DNA of 64,000 nucleotides from a bacterium (GTDB lineage Bacteria > Zhuqueibacterota > Zhuqueibacteria > Oleimicrobiales > Geothermoviventaceae): assembly GCA_028275345.1 (NCBI GenBank), contig JAPWUV010000005.1, forward strand, positions 124,001-188,000, in the 5' to 3' direction. Below, in pieces: positions 36,701 through 46,441 of the stretch (position 1 is its first letter; each line of letters opens with the position of its first letter). The notes below the pieces were generated by a model that ran no database searches, had not been told where the DNA came from, and saw only the letters and a program-made list of their open reading frames with translations. The position numbers and the translations under genes are program-made.

Positions 36701-36840
36701 GCGTGGGCCTCGCGGGGAAGCCTGGCTCTTTCAGCACCTCGCCGGACGATCTTCGCTTGGCCGTGCTCGATACCGCAGGAACCCGTCTTGCCATTTTCCG
36801 GATCGTCCCCCGCGGCCGATTGGCACTTGGAAGCCGCTAA
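33733..36840 (+). CDS. Secreted FG-GAP/VCBS-type repeat protein
   Basis: 1035 residues. Signal peptide YFLLLSLCLLPGEGRTQ; ATG follows GGAGG at 4 nt. The whole mature chain consists of about 20 repeats of roughly 45-50 residues, each with a calcium-binding-like loop such as DLDGDGDLDIVVA, DLNGDGRLDLVTS, DFDRDGDLDLAVV, DVNQDGWPDLVVL and FDGDGFPDLAF. Such repeats fold as integrin-alpha-like beta-propellers, so two to three propellers are likely. Unlike the secreted proteins at 51-63 kb, it has no C-terminal sorting domain; it ends RIVPRGRLALGSR. The repeats degenerate between about 720 and 870. Cell-surface adhesion or binding is a family expectation, not shown here. Confidence 0.88.
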   Translation: MRRIPYFLLLSLCLLPGEGRTQALFQTRLDFPTGLRPSFLDVGDLDGDGDLDIVVASKGDNAVFALVNRGPTAFEPRRLCSTGQAPQAVSLVDANADGLLDLVVANEKDNNLWIFLNRNGLDFREGVRYGTGNWPGHICRADLNGDGRLDLVTSNSLNNTISVYRNHGDGTLSVMQNYEVGWRPSAAAAADFDRDGDLDLAVVNAGDSSLCVLANRGDGTFARAVRYAIGQQPRHVTAADVDGDSWPDLVIANFAQQTISVMLNDQTGGFPTRVDYVVASGPLWCEVADLNNDGMPDIVALCALDDAIAVLRGLGGGQFDYPSFFLAGHYPVAMRAADLDGDGFFDLCVSNRDDHALSIHFNRGDGTFDVMPVLPSGGVPTWVLLRDLNRDGLPDVVVNNFQDREVTVYLNAGNRTFHEGTRYYLGNSPVCILTPDVNQDGWPDLVVLNRFSDDLDILLNDGSARFGSRRTIWLGRGPCSGSMGDCDGDGLPDIVAALRKEDALALLPGKELAAAGKPILLRVGRAPAAVLLHDLDGDGRDEILVAHEGDCTLWVIRYLDGAFHVNAQLKLQGKPGSLLAFKPNEEDPPLLAVSCPEADRVFLFRSDGLNLLPGQILEVGRSPNQMVAADIDLDGRTDLAITCEKSNSIAFFSGLGEGRFRPENSYGVGREPAGLALADLDGDGDVDGVIANRADGNAGLLINRINPQLRLEARASLPWRAVAAEFLDADRILVIGQGKAALYAVPTGSFLWQIPLPATAAAKLCVLGSATGDGQERIAVLADSSSVTFLAAGMASPRVERAIAMPGRPVAMAACPGDGPSNVVLGTSDGTLLSLARSSVKPTPIAVGLDSIERICPADFDRNGLGDVVVASPSGKAITVFCQDEPNRFSSRRYRLDRPPHSLSAIQFDGDGFPDLAFLDTTGAQLGVLRNDGQAGFGQVIYYPLPFKPSDLKAVDYNYDGLSDLLVVSRENAELQLLRGTGRGFEVLERVGLAGKPGSFSTSPDDLRLAVLDTAGTRLAIFRIVPRGRLALGSR

Positions 36841-37011
36841 CCCTTCGCCGTCGTCCCCCGCCTTCCCCGCCTCCACTTAAGGGAAGGGCTACAGCCGGTC
36901 TCGCTGTAGCCCCTCAGCGGAAGGACGGCAATGTGTCCTCACCCAGTGGGGAATCGCCCTACTTCCCCCTGCGCCGGGAGCGCGTGGAAGTCCCGATGGC
37001 CGAAGACTCCC

Positions 37012-38352
37012 TCAGACTTTCTCCGGCACGACGAAAGGCTCCCGGTACTGGCGCCGCAGCATTGCATTAGCTTCGTCGTCATTGACGAAGCGCTCATGGT
37101 CCGGGTCGAACTGGAGCGAACGCCCAAGTCGGTACGAGATGTTGGCCAGGTGGCAGAGTGCGGAGCTCAAATGCCCCTCTTCGATGGGGGCATGCAGGAT
37201 CTTCGGGTCGCGAGCCCTCACCGCGTCGATGAAGTTCTTGTAGTGATCCCCGCCGGCATTGGCGTAGGCACCTGGTTCGCGCTTCTTGCCCATGAAGGTT
37301 TTCCAGCTGTGGTAGCTGTCCACGACCAAGTAGCCTTCCGAGCCGTAGAAGATAACCCCGATCGTATTGTCACCGGGCTCCTGGGCAATCGGACCTTCGT
37401 CGTTCGTGATCCAATGGCGCACCTCGAACTGGAGGATCTTCTTCTTGTCGCCTCCGCCTTCCGCGCTGGGAAACTCGAAGACGGCGATCATGGTATTGGG
37501 CGTCTCCTGATCGTCGTCGAAGAGGAAATGGCCTCCCATCGCCGTCACCTTCGTGGGCAAGGTCACGCCCAATCCCCAGCGGGCGATGTCCATCTGGTGG
37601 ACACCCTGATTCCCGATGTCGCCGTTCCCGTAATCCCAGAACCAGTGCCAGTCATAATGGAGACGCTTGCGCAGGAGGGGCTTGTAGGGAGCTGGACCAA
37701 GCCAGAGGTCATAGTTCACGCCCTTGGGGATGGGCTGGGGACCGCCGGCCTTGCCGATGGTGTCGCGCCACTTGTAGCATAGGCCCTTGGCCATGTACAC
37801 TTCCCCGAGCGCCCCGGAGCGCAAATACTCGATCGCCGCCCGCACCGCCACAGACGACCGGATCTGCGTTCCGTGCTGCACGATACGATTGTACTTGCGC
37901 GCCGCCTCGATGATCTTCCTTCCCTCCCACACGTTGTGCGAGCAGGGCTTCTCAACGTAGACATCCTTGCCGGCCTGGCAAGCCCAGATGGTCCCCAACG
38001 CGTGCCAGTGATGAGGCGTGGCGAAGCTCACGACGTCGATCTCCTTGTCCTCAAGAAGTTTCCGGATATCGGTGTAGGTTTTCGGCTTCGGCAGGCCCCG
38101 CTGCTCCATCTCCTGGAGCCTTTCGGCCAGGACGTTTTCATCCACGTCGCAGATGGCCGCCACTTGGACATTCGGCAGCGCGCTGAATCCACGGATGTGA
38201 CTCCGCCCTTGGCCGTGAACCCCCACCACCGCGACGCGAATGGTGTCGTTCGGGCTCGCCTTGGCCGAGCGGGCAATGCTGAATCCGAGGGCGAGGGCCG
38301 CCGTGGTCCCCGCCGTCCGCACCATGAATTCCCTGCGGTTCAGTTCGGACAT
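37012..38352 (-). CDS. Tat-exported Gfo/Idh/MocA-family oxidoreductase
   Basis: 446 residues. The N-terminus has a Tat motif NRREFMVRTAG followed by a hydrophobic stretch and SARSAKA-like cleavage site, so the folded protein is exported with its NAD(P). The Rossmann fold reads IRVAVVGVHGQGRSHIRGF; the conserved EKP motif is VEKPCSHNVWEGRK. Downstream segments (YKWRDTIGKAGGPQPIPKG and YDLWLGPAPY) are typical of the Tat-exported, planctomycete-type subgroup acting on sugars or glycosides. GGGGAGGTG precedes the ATG. It stands alone on the minus strand. Confidence 0.92.
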   Translation of the reverse strand: MSELNRREFMVRTAGTTAALALGFSIARSAKASPNDTIRVAVVGVHGQGRSHIRGFSALPNVQVAAICDVDENVLAERLQEMEQRGLPKPKTYTDIRKLLEDKEIDVVSFATPHHWHALGTIWACQAGKDVYVEKPCSHNVWEGRKIIEAARKYNRIVQHGTQIRSSVAVRAAIEYLRSGALGEVYMAKGLCYKWRDTIGKAGGPQPIPKGVNYDLWLGPAPYKPLLRKRLHYDWHWFWDYGNGDIGNQGVHQMDIARWGLGVTLPTKVTAMGGHFLFDDDQETPNTMIAVFEFPSAEGGGDKKKILQFEVRHWITNDEGPIAQEPGDNTIGVIFYGSEGYLVVDSYHSWKTFMGKKREPGAYANAGGDHYKNFIDAVRARDPKILHAPIEEGHLSSALCHLANISYRLGRSLQFDPDHERFVNDDEANAMLRRQYREPFVVPEKV

Positions 38353-38464
38353 CGCCGCACCTCCCCTATCTCAGAACGCCTTCCTCCGACGCCCTTCTGT
38401 CAACCCATATTAGCGCCTGAGCGCCAAGCAGGCAAGCCCAAATCCATCACGAATTGTCAAAGAA

Positions 38465-39883
38465 TCAGCTCCCCGCAACACCCTCCGCCTCGGCCAATTG
38501 GGAAAACCTCTGCTCCAGGCGCCGGATCGTGTCGATCCCCCAGCCGGCACTGATCAGCGCGGCCAAAACATTCCCGCAAACGATCCCCCACCAGACTCCG
38601 CGGATTCCGAGTCCGAGGGTCAAGCCGAACAAATAGCCAAAGACGACCTGAAAAACGAGCGTGCGCAGGATCGTGACGGCCATCGAGTTCATCCCCTTGC
38701 CAACCCCCTGAAACATCGAGCTCGTCACCATGCCCAGTGGAACCGTAGGAAGAAACCAGGCCAAGGTGCGCATCGCCCGCGTCACATCCGGGGCCAGGTG
38801 GGCTGACTGTTTCGAGTACGTGAAAAGGTAGGCCAGCCTGGGGGCGAAAAGCAAGATGCAAAGCAGGACGGCGGCCTCCATCAGAAGTCCTAGCCGGATC
38901 CCGTATGAGTAGCCGGCACGCAGTCTGCCCGGGTCGCGGGCTCCGTAGGCTGCCGCGGTCACGGCCGTAACCCCCGCCGCAATGCCGAACAAAGGCACCA
39001 GCCCGAACGTCACAATGCGCCAGGCGGCAACGAAAACGGCCACCCCGTCTGTTCCTCCCGCCTTCACGACGATGGCATTCATCCCGAACATGGCCAGGGC
39101 CATCGAGAGCTGGGCGAAGGAGGCCGGCAGCCCCACACGAAGGATCTCGGCTGTGATCCCGGGGTCGAAACGGAAGCGGCGCAAACGAGCTTCGACGTAC
39201 GTGCTCGGGCGGATCAGGATCCACCAGGCCATCAGACCCCCAGACACGGCGATGGAAAGCAGAGTGGCCCAAGCCGCCCCGGCCACTCCCCAGCCGAAGC
39301 CGTAGATGAACACCGGATCCAGGCCGACATTCAACAGAGAGCCCAGCACCATGGCTCGCATGGCGCGTCCGGCATCTCCTTCACCCCGGAGAATCCCGCC
39401 AGCGATGTTGCTGAACACGAGCAACACGGTGCCGCCAATCAGCACGCGGCCGTACTTCAGGGTCAGCTCCAGAGCACTGCCCTTGGCACCAATCGCGCGG
39501 AAGATATGCGGCAGAAGAGGGAAGCTCACCGCAGTGAGCACAAGGGCCAAGCCCAAACCGATCGCGAGGCTCTGGCTGGCCGCCGAATCGGCTCCCGGCT
39601 TATCTCGGGCGCCGATCCGACGCGAAAGCGCCGAACTTCCGCCAATAGCGATCCCGCCAGCCAAGGACAGGACAATCATGAAGAACGGGAAAAACAAACC
39701 CAACGCTGCCAGGGCGTCCGAGCCGAGCCCCGCGACCCAGACCCCGTCCACCAGATTGTAGAGAGCCTGCACCACATTGGCCACCACCATCGGCAGGGAG
39801 AGCTTCCAAACGGCGCGTTTGGGATCCCCGCGCAGGGTCCGTACCCCGACGGTGAGCCTCTCTTCCGTACTGACCTCGGACAT
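38465..39883 (-). CDS. MATE-family efflux transporter
   Basis: 472 residues with 12 hydrophobic helices in two related halves. The opening WKLSLPMVVANVVQALYNLV followed by DGVWVAGLGSDALAALGL, and SSALSRRIGARDKPGADSAA at the end of helix 2, are standard MATE/NorM/DinF-group features; these Na+- or H+-driven antiporters export drugs or lipid-linked compounds. The start at 39883 has AGAGG 8 nt upstream. It lies about 90 bp after uvrA in the same direction. Confidence 0.93.
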   Translation of the reverse strand: MSEVSTEERLTVGVRTLRGDPKRAVWKLSLPMVVANVVQALYNLVDGVWVAGLGSDALAALGLFFPFFMIVLSLAGGIAIGGSSALSRRIGARDKPGADSAASQSLAIGLGLALVLTAVSFPLLPHIFRAIGAKGSALELTLKYGRVLIGGTVLLVFSNIAGGILRGEGDAGRAMRAMVLGSLLNVGLDPVFIYGFGWGVAGAAWATLLSIAVSGGLMAWWILIRPSTYVEARLRRFRFDPGITAEILRVGLPASFAQLSMALAMFGMNAIVVKAGGTDGVAVFVAAWRIVTFGLVPLFGIAAGVTAVTAAAYGARDPGRLRAGYSYGIRLGLLMEAAVLLCILLFAPRLAYLFTYSKQSAHLAPDVTRAMRTLAWFLPTVPLGMVTSSMFQGVGKGMNSMAVTILRTLVFQVVFGYLFGLTLGLGIRGVWWGIVCGNVLAALISAGWGIDTIRRLEQRFSQLAEAEGVAGS

Positions 39884-39975
39884 CACCTTATCCTCTTGCG
39901 CACGACGCACGTCAGCCGCCGATCCTCGAAGCAAAGGCCGGCCTTGGAAAACCGCCGGCCCACAGCCCCCGCAGT

Positions 39976-42828
39976 TCACGAAGCGGCCTCCAATGCCTGC
40001 TTCTCCATGCCCAGCTCTCGGCGGAGGAACATGCCAGTGTAGGAATTCGGATTCCGCGCCACCTCTTCGGGAGTGCCTACAGCCACCACGTAGCCGCCTT
40101 CCTCTCCTCCCTCGGGACCCAGGTCGATGATGTAGTCGGCCGTCTTGATCACATCCATGTGGTGTTCGATCACGATCACGGTATTCCCCCGGTCCACAAG
40201 CCGATTGAGCACGTCCAAGAGCATGCGGATGTCCTCGAAATGCAGGCCGGTGGTGGGCTCGTCGAGGATGTACAGCGTCCGGCCGGTGCTCACCTTCGAG
40301 AGCTCTGCGGCCAATTTCACCCGCTGGGCCTCGCCGCCCGAAAGGGTGGTGGCCTGTTGCCCCAAACGGATGTAGCCCAGACCCACATCGTGCAGAGTTT
40401 GAAGCTTGCGGCGAATGGGCGGAATATTCTCGAAGAACTCCAAAGCCTGGGACACCGTCATCTCCAGCACATCCGCGATGGATTTCCCCTTGTACTTGAT
40501 CTCGAGGGTCTCGCGGTTGTAGCGCTTCCCTTTGCAGACCTCGCAGGTCACGTAGACATCTGGCAGGAAATGCATCTCGATCTTGATGATGCCGTCCCCT
40601 TGACAGGCTTCACACCGCCCCCCCTTCACGTTGAAGCTGAAACGCCCGGGCTTGTACCCCCGCATCCGCGCCTCGGGAAGCTTGGAGTAGAGATCGCGGA
40701 TGTACGTGAAGAGCCCCGTGTACGTCGCCGGATTCGAGCGGGGGGTCCGACCGATGGGGCTCTGGTCGATGTTGATCACCTTGTCGATGTGCTCGATCCC
40801 CTCGATGGCCTCGTACGGCAGAGGCTGCTCCTTCGCATGGTAAAGGGCCTTGGCGAGGATCGGGTACAGGGTTTCGTCGATCAGCGTACTCTTCCCTGAA
40901 CCGGATACCCCCGTGACGCAGACAAAGCAGCCGAGGGGGATTTTCACGTCGATGTTCTTCAGGTTGTTGCCGCGGGCTCCACGCAGGACGAGGAACTGGC
41001 CGTTCCCGGCGCGTCGCCTCTTCGGCACGGGAATAGATCGCACTCCAGCGATGTACTGCCCCGTCAGCGAGCGGGGATTGGCCGCGATCTCCGACGGTGA
41101 ACCAGTGGCAACCACGTATCCTCCGTGCTCGCCCGCGCCCGGGCCGAGGTCGATCACGTAGTCGGCGCGTTCGATGGTCTCCCGGTCGTGCTCCACCACG
41201 ATCACCGTGTTCCCCAGATTCCGCAATTGGCAAAGTGTGTTGATTAGACGGTGGTTATCTCGCTGGTGGAGCCCGATGGAGGGCTCGTCCAGGATGTACA
41301 ACACACCGACTAACTGGGAGCCAATCTGGGTGGCGAGTCGGATCCGCTGCGATTCCCCCCCAGACAACGTCGCCGCCGCCCGATCGAGCGTCAAGTAGTC
41401 CACTCCGACGTTGATCAGGAATTGGAGACGCTCCTTGATCTCCTTCAGAATCTGGTGGGCGATGATCCTTTCCCGCTCGCCGAGCTGGAGTTCTTCGAAG
41501 AATTGGAGCGCCTGCCGGACCGACTTGCGGGTGACGTCGTAGATGCTGTGGCCCGCGATCTTGATCGCCAGCGCCTCAGGGCGCAACCGCGCTCCCTCAC
41601 AGGCCGGGCAGGGTACCGAGCGCATGAAGCCCTCGATCCACTCGCGGATGGCCTCCGACTCCGTCTGCCGGTACCGCCTTTCCAAGTTAGGGATCACCCC
41701 TTCGAAGCGCTGGCGGAAGGTGCCACTGCTCGTCCCGTCGCGGCTGGCGTAGCGGAACTGGATGGGCTCGTCGGTGCCGTACAGCAGGATCCTTCGCGCG
41801 GCCTCGGGAAGCTCACGCCAGGGCACATCGAGGTCGATCCCGTACCGCTCTGCCACGCCCTGGATGAGCGTAGCGTACCAGCCATCGCGCACTGCCCCCC
41901 ACGGCGCCAATGCCCCCTGCCGCAGACTCAGATCGGGGTTGGGCACCACCAGCTCTGGATCAATGACCATCCGCTCGCCCAGTCCGTTGCACTCCCGGCA
42001 TGCGCCGTAAGGGCTGTTGAACGAAAACATCCGGGGTTCGATCTCCTCGTAGGAAATGCCGCAGTCCACGCAGGCGTAATGCTCGCTGAAGAGCATTTCT
42101 CCCCGGTCGAGAGCGTCCACAATCACCAGCCCTGAGGCGAGATGGAGCGCGGTCTCCACGGAGTCGGCCAAGCGCCTCGCTGCCTTCTCCGAGACCACCA
42201 GCCGATCCACCACGATCTCGATGTTGTGCTTCCGGTTCTTGTCCAGCCGGATTTCCCGATCCAGCTCCAAGACCTCGCCGTCCACCCGCACGCGGACGAA
42301 GCCGTCGCGCCGCGCTTCCTCGAAGATCTCCCGGTACTCCCCCTTCCTCCCCCGAACGACAGGCGCCAGGATCTGGACCCTTGTACCCTCCGGGAACGAA
42401 AGGACGGCGTCCACGATCTGCTGCACCGTCTGCTTTTGCAGCTGCTTGCCGCAGCGGTAACAGTACGGGATCCCAATCCGAGCAAACAGGAGGCGGAGGT
42501 AATCGTAAATCTCCGTCACGGTCCCGACCGTGGAGCGGGGGTTCTTGGACACCGACTTTTGTTCGATAGAGATAGCCGGCGAAAGCCCCTCGATGTAGTC
42601 CACGTCGGGCTTCTCCATCAGCCCGAGGAACTGGCGCGCGTAAGCCGAAAGGGACTCCACGTAGCGCCGCTGGCCCTCGGCATAAATGGTGTCGAAAGCC
42701 AGGGAGGACTTCCCCGAGCCGGACAGTCCGGTGATCACCACCAGCTTGTCGCGGGGGATCTCGAGATCGATGTTTTTCAGATTATGCTCGCGGGCGCCGC
42801 GGATGATGATCTTGTCCTTCTCCGCCAT
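39976..42828 (-). CDS. uvrA: Excinuclease ABC subunit A
   Basis: 950 residues, normal length. UvrA is the damage-recognising ABC ATPase of nucleotide excision repair. The first Walker A is [20 protein letters not shown], the second [19 protein letters not shown]; the two signature regions are [17 protein letters not shown] and [17 protein letters not shown], with Walker [13 protein letters not shown] and [12 protein letters not shown]. Zinc modules are at [17 protein letters not shown]...CRECNGLG and CEACQGDG...CEVCKGKRY. Everything appears intact. Confidence 0.98.
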   Translation of the reverse strand: MAEKDKIIIRGAREHNLKNIDLEIPRDKLVVITGLSGSGKSSLAFDTIYAEGQRRYVESLSAYARQFLGLMEKPDVDYIEGLSPAISIEQKSVSKNPRSTVGTVTEIYDYLRLLFARIGIPYCYRCGKQLQKQTVQQIVDAVLSFPEGTRVQILAPVVRGRKGEYREIFEEARRDGFVRVRVDGEVLELDREIRLDKNRKHNIEIVVDRLVVSEKAARRLADSVETALHLASGLVIVDALDRGEMLFSEHYACVDCGISYEEIEPRMFSFNSPYGACRECNGLGERMVIDPELVVPNPDLSLRQGALAPWGAVRDGWYATLIQGVAERYGIDLDVPWRELPEAARRILLYGTDEPIQFRYASRDGTSSGTFRQRFEGVIPNLERRYRQTESEAIREWIEGFMRSVPCPACEGARLRPEALAIKIAGHSIYDVTRKSVRQALQFFEELQLGERERIIAHQILKEIKERLQFLINVGVDYLTLDRAAATLSGGESQRIRLATQIGSQLVGVLYILDEPSIGLHQRDNHRLINTLCQLRNLGNTVIVVEHDRETIERADYVIDLGPGAGEHGGYVVATGSPSEIAANPRSLTGQYIAGVRSIPVPKRRRAGNGQFLVLRGARGNNLKNIDVKIPLGCFVCVTGVSGSGKSTLIDETLYPILAKALYHAKEQPLPYEAIEGIEHIDKVINIDQSPIGRTPRSNPATYTGLFTYIRDLYSKLPEARMRGYKPGRFSFNVKGGRCEACQGDGIIKIEMHFLPDVYVTCEVCKGKRYNRETLEIKYKGKSIADVLEMTVSQALEFFENIPPIRRKLQTLHDVGLGYIRLGQQATTLSGGEAQRVKLAAELSKVSTGRTLYILDEPTTGLHFEDIRMLLDVLNRLVDRGNTVIVIEHHMDVIKTADYIIDLGPEGGEEGGYVVAVGTPEEVARNPNSYTGMFLRRELGMEKQALEAAS

Positions 42829-43020
42829 GACCTGCCCAACATAACTACCACCAGCCTACAAGCCCTAGCCATTCAGCCCTTTGCCCAGGCTGAGCAATTC
42901 CCGAAGCGCATCTACAGCTCTCCACCACGCTTGCTGAGCGGAAGTTCCGCCCTCTCTCGGATCCTAAAGTACTGCACGGCCCACGAAATATCAAACCCTT
43001 TGCCGAAAGAGGCCGACCGC

Positions 43021-43049
43021 TTGATTTTTCGCGAAAAGATCGGTACACT
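43021..43049 (+). promoter_or_regulatory. Promoter of the TPR-protein gene
   Basis: TTGATT (43021-43026), 17-bp spacer, TACACT (43044-43049), 86 nt before the start codon. The 306-bp gap between the divergent uvrA and TPR genes shows nothing else I can call; a LexA-type box for uvrA was not recognised. Confidence 0.65.
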
Positions 43050-43134
43050 TGCACCACTGAGCATCATTCCCGTCGGAACAGCGTCAGAGGCGGAGGCGGA
43101 GATCTCGTCCGGAGCCAAGCGAGGGAGGAAAGGC

Positions 43135-43899
43135 ATGCGGGCTAAGGGGCTGTGGCTGGCACTCTTTCTGTGCGGGGCAGTGGCAGTCCAAGGGCACACG
43201 CAGAGCCTCCAGCAGCTTCTTGCGGAAGGCGACAGCGCTCGAGCTCACTTCGAGCTGGAGCGTGCCCTCCGCGCCTACCAGGAGGCGGTCAAGATCGACT
43301 CGAACCACTGCGAAGCGCTCTGGAAACTGGCCCAGGCCTACGTGGATGTGGGCGAGAAGAAGCCGGAGAAAGAGCAGGGAGACTATTACCGTTCCGCCGA
43401 GAGGTACGCGCGCAAGGCGGTCCAGCTCTGCCCCGGCAATGCCGAGGCTCACTTCGTGCTTTCCATGGCGGTGGGACGCGTGGCTCTGCTGGTGGGCGGC
43501 AAGCGGAAGGTGGAGCTATCGCGGGAGGTGAAAGAGGAAGCGGAGAAAGCCATCCAGCTCAACCCGAACCACGACGGAGCCCTCCACGTCCTCGCGCGCT
43601 GGCACCGTGAAGTGGCCAACCTCAGCGGGATCCTGAAACTCGCGGCCAAGGTGGTGTACGGCGGACTCCCCGCCGCGAGCAATGAAGAAGCCGTGGCTTA
43701 CTTCAAACGGGCCATCGAGATCAAACCTGAACACATCCACCACCATCTCGAGCTCGGGCGAACGTACGAGATGATGAAACAATACGATCTGGCCCGAGCG
43801 GAATACCGGAAGGTGCTGGAGCTACCTGTCTCCGATCCCGATGACCCGGACTACAAGGCCGAGGCGCGACAGCTTCTCCAGGGGCTCCAAGGCAAGTAG
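43135..43899 (+). CDS. Secreted tetratricopeptide-repeat protein
   Basis: 254 residues with signal peptide (GLWLALFLCGAVAVQGHTQ). TPR units include ARAHFELERALRAYQEAVKI, EALWKLAQAYVDVG, AYFKRAIEIKPEHIHHHLEL and GRTYEMMKQYDLARAEYRKV; the central pair (YARKAVQLCPGNAEAHFVLS) continues the superhelix, with an insert about RVALLVGGKRKVELSREVKE. The arrangement resembles the RMD1/microtubule-dynamics-regulator-like TPR family seen in bacteria. Probably a periplasmic scaffold; the partner is unknown. GGGAGGAAAGG precedes the ATG. Confidence 0.85.
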   Translation: MRAKGLWLALFLCGAVAVQGHTQSLQQLLAEGDSARAHFELERALRAYQEAVKIDSNHCEALWKLAQAYVDVGEKKPEKEQGDYYRSAERYARKAVQLCPGNAEAHFVLSMAVGRVALLVGGKRKVELSREVKEEAEKAIQLNPNHDGALHVLARWHREVANLSGILKLAAKVVYGGLPAASNEEAVAYFKRAIEIKPEHIHHHLELGRTYEMMKQYDLARAEYRKVLELPVSDPDDPDYKAEARQLLQGLQGK

Positions 43900-44177
43900 C
43901 CCCCGCCCAGCGCGGATCTCGGGCCGCAGATGCGCCCAAGGGATCCCGACCGGCTGGGCGAAATACCTCGTCAAGGCGCAGAGGAAGGGCATCGAACGCC
44001 GGGGAGAGATGGTGACCACGGTGCGACCGGCAGGTCTCCCAAAGCCGCTCTCCGGTGGGAATAGCCGGGCTCCAGCTTAGCCAGCCCTTTTGCGGAAAGC
44101 AGGGGCGGAGGGGGCGCCGAGGCGAATTGACACGGCGAGCGCAGCCGAACGCGAGAAAAGCGGACACGGGACCGGGG

Positions 44178-44990
44178 ATGCGCATCGGAATGATGAATGA
44201 CCCAAGGCTGGCCATCGATGAGGAAGTGTCCTTCGCTGCGGAGCACGGATTCGACTTCATCGACCTCACCCTGGAGCCTCCACGCGCGACGGCGGAAGCC
44301 GCGCGTTCGCCGCGCGTGCAGGCGGCCATCCTCAAGTCAGGTTTGTCCGTCGTTGGGCATACGGCTTACTACCTTCCCATCGACAGCGCCTACCTCAGAA
44401 TCCGGGCCGCCGCCCTGGAGCAGGTCGCCGAAGACCTCAAGATCTTTGCCGACCTCGGCGCGCAAAAGGTCACGGTGCACTTCCTGTTCTCCAATCCGGA
44501 TCGGATGATCCCGAAAGATCAGAAGCTTTCCCTTTGGCGGTCAGCTCTCGACTACCTCATGCCCGTGGCCTCAAGGCTGGAACTCATCCTCTTGCTCGAG
44601 AACACCGAGACCACACCAGAGAAGCTGGAGATTTTGGATGCCCTCTTCGAAGCGTATCCGCGTCTTCGTTTCCACCTCGATGTGGGCCACGCCAATCTTG
44701 GCTACGCCGGACCCCAGCTCGATGTCCTCCTGGAGCGATTCCGACCGAAACTGGCCCACGTTCACCTTAGCGACAATGTCGGGGGCGAGAAGGACCTACA
44801 CCTGCCCCTCTTTTGCGGGAACATCGACTGGAAGGACGTGGCCGCGAAACTTCACAGGATCGGCTACGACGACACCTTGACACTGGAGGTGTTCGCGCGG
44901 CGAAGAGAATACCTCTTGCTCAGCAAGAACATCTGGGAGCAACTCTGGCACTCCGTGCGAGATCCGGGGGAAGAAGTCGGCACGGTCTGA
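44178..44990 (+). CDS. Sugar-phosphate isomerase/epimerase-like TIM-barrel protein
   Basis: 270 residues, xylose-isomerase-like (AP endonuclease 2-type) TIM barrel. Metal-ligand regions are visible: GHTAYYLPID, KVTVHFLF, ELILLLENTETT, RFHLDVGHANLG, KLAHVHLSDN and TLTLEVFAR, which match the Glu/His/Asp/His/Glu ligand order of the family. Members include hydroxypyruvate isomerase, inosose dehydratase and tagatose/psicose epimerases; the exact substrate cannot be told. The start at 44178 has only a weak GGGG upstream. The metallo-hydrolase gene follows at 21 bp, so the two are probably co-transcribed. Confidence 0.85.
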   Translation: MRIGMMNDPRLAIDEEVSFAAEHGFDFIDLTLEPPRATAEAARSPRVQAAILKSGLSVVGHTAYYLPIDSAYLRIRAAALEQVAEDLKIFADLGAQKVTVHFLFSNPDRMIPKDQKLSLWRSALDYLMPVASRLELILLLENTETTPEKLEILDALFEAYPRLRFHLDVGHANLGYAGPQLDVLLERFRPKLAHVHLSDNVGGEKDLHLPLFCGNIDWKDVAAKLHRIGYDDTLTLEVFARRREYLLLSKNIWEQLWHSVRDPGEEVGTV

Positions 44991-45011
44991 ACTGCGGGCA
45001 GGTGCTCCCCC

Positions 45012-46208
45012 ATGGCGGTTCGCACGAAACGGTCCTCCCTCGCGCGTCGCATCCGGCAGCTCGTGGATCAAGCCCCGGAGCTTGTCGCGGGCGCCATCAG
45101 GGCTCGGCTTCTGTGGGCCGATTCGCTCGGAGCCAAGTGTCTGAGCCTGCTTGTCCGCACGCCCGACCTCGCCATCCTCGTGGATCCGGGGGCTTCTGCC
45201 ATGCAGCCGAGTTTCCCAGTGGAAGAGTCCGAACGCGACGAGCTGAAGCTCGCAGCACTGACGGCCATCGCCGACTGCGCTGCGCAAGCGGATGTCATTG
45301 CGATCACCCACTACCATCATGATCACTACGCCGATCCCAGCGAGTGGCCGATGATTTACCGGGGCAAGCACCTCCTCGTCAAAGATCCGAACCAGTGGAT
45401 CAATCGGTCGCAATGGCATCGGGCGCGCGAGTTATTCCGGGCACTGGCAAAGGAGCTCGCAGGCGGTGGCGAGGAACTGCCGTTGGGACCGCCTCAGCCG
45501 GTCGCGCCTCGTTCTGCCTCCGACTTGTTCCCCGAGGCGCTCCGCGAGGACTTCGGCTCGTATTCCGAACGGCGTCGACAAGTGCTGAGACGCGGCGAGA
45601 AGCGCTTGGCCGACCTGCGGAGATTCTGGGAAAGCGAGGAATGGGTGAAACCGAAGGTCCTCGGCCGGACTTCGGTCGAGTTCGCCGACGGCCGAAACTT
45701 CCGCTTCGGGGGTACGACCGTCCGGTTCACCGAGCCGCTCTTCCACGGCATCGAGTACGCCACGGTAGGGTGGGTAGTCGCCGTCTGCATTGAGCACGGC
45801 GGCAAGAAGCTCCTTTTTAGCTCCGACGTGCAGGGGCCAACAATTGAGGATTACGCCACCTGGATTGTGAGCGAAAGGCCCGACATCCTCATCCTGGACG
45901 GGCCCCCCACCTATCTCTTCGGGCAACTGGTGAGCCGCGTGAATCTGGACAGAGCGGTCAAGAACGCGGTCCGCATCGCGAAGATGCTTCCACAGACCAC
46001 TGTCCTCTTCGACCATCATCTGCCGCGCGATCCGAAGTTCCGGGAACGCGCTCAGGCGCTTTTCGACCACCTGGCCTCGGCCAGCCGAGCCTCTTTCTCG
46101 ACTTTAGCCGAATGGCTCGGCTGTCGTCCCCTCGTGGAAGTGCTCACGGACGGGACAACTTTGGAAGCCCAGCACGCGCCGGTCCCCTCCACGAGAAGAC
46201 CACCGTAG
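45012..46208 (+). CDS. UPF0282-like metallo-beta-lactamase-fold hydrolase
   Basis: 398 residues, cytoplasmic. The MBL metal motif is AITHYHHDHYADPSEW (HxHxDH form), with further ligands likely in FFHGIE/LLFSSDVQGP and TVLFDHHLPRD. The N-terminal portion, LWADSLGAKCLSLLVRTPDL then AILVDPGASAMQPSFP, recalls the archaeal UPF0282 family ('ESLGVRSMA...ILIDPGvalgP'), though this protein is about 80 residues longer, with a basic N-terminal extension and a middle insert. Substrate unknown. AGGTG precedes the ATG. Confidence 0.75.
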   Translation: MAVRTKRSSLARRIRQLVDQAPELVAGAIRARLLWADSLGAKCLSLLVRTPDLAILVDPGASAMQPSFPVEESERDELKLAALTAIADCAAQADVIAITHYHHDHYADPSEWPMIYRGKHLLVKDPNQWINRSQWHRARELFRALAKELAGGGEELPLGPPQPVAPRSASDLFPEALREDFGSYSERRRQVLRRGEKRLADLRRFWESEEWVKPKVLGRTSVEFADGRNFRFGGTTVRFTEPLFHGIEYATVGWVVAVCIEHGGKKLLFSSDVQGPTIEDYATWIVSERPDILILDGPPTYLFGQLVSRVNLDRAVKNAVRIAKMLPQTTVLFDHHLPRDPKFRERAQALFDHLASASRASFSTLAEWLGCRPLVEVLTDGTTLEAQHAPVPSTRRPP

Positions 46209-46441
46209 CCGCCCGGCATCGGAGACCTTCTTCCGGAAGGAAAGCAGGGCAGGCCGGGTACCAGCACCCGGCGGAAAGTTGAGGCGTTGCGCGTTCCTGG
46301 CTCGGTGGCGCAGGGGCGGATGCGGGCCGAAAGCCGTCAGGGAACCAAGTGGCGAGATTGGAAGATGGCGAGAAGGATAGGCCGACGCTCCTCGCCGCGC
46401 GGGGAGCTGCACCAGCCTTGAGATGTGGGAGGAGAGGAGCA

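Noticed and set aside
36886-36912. GGGCTACAG...CTGTAGCCC hairpin after the FG-GAP gene as a terminator
   Set aside because: The stem is good, but no T-tract follows on either strand; it may be a structural or Rho-linked element.
46254-46273. GCCGGGT...ACCCGGC hairpin after the metallo-hydrolase
   Set aside because: Only 7 bp arms and no T-run; not enough to call a terminator.
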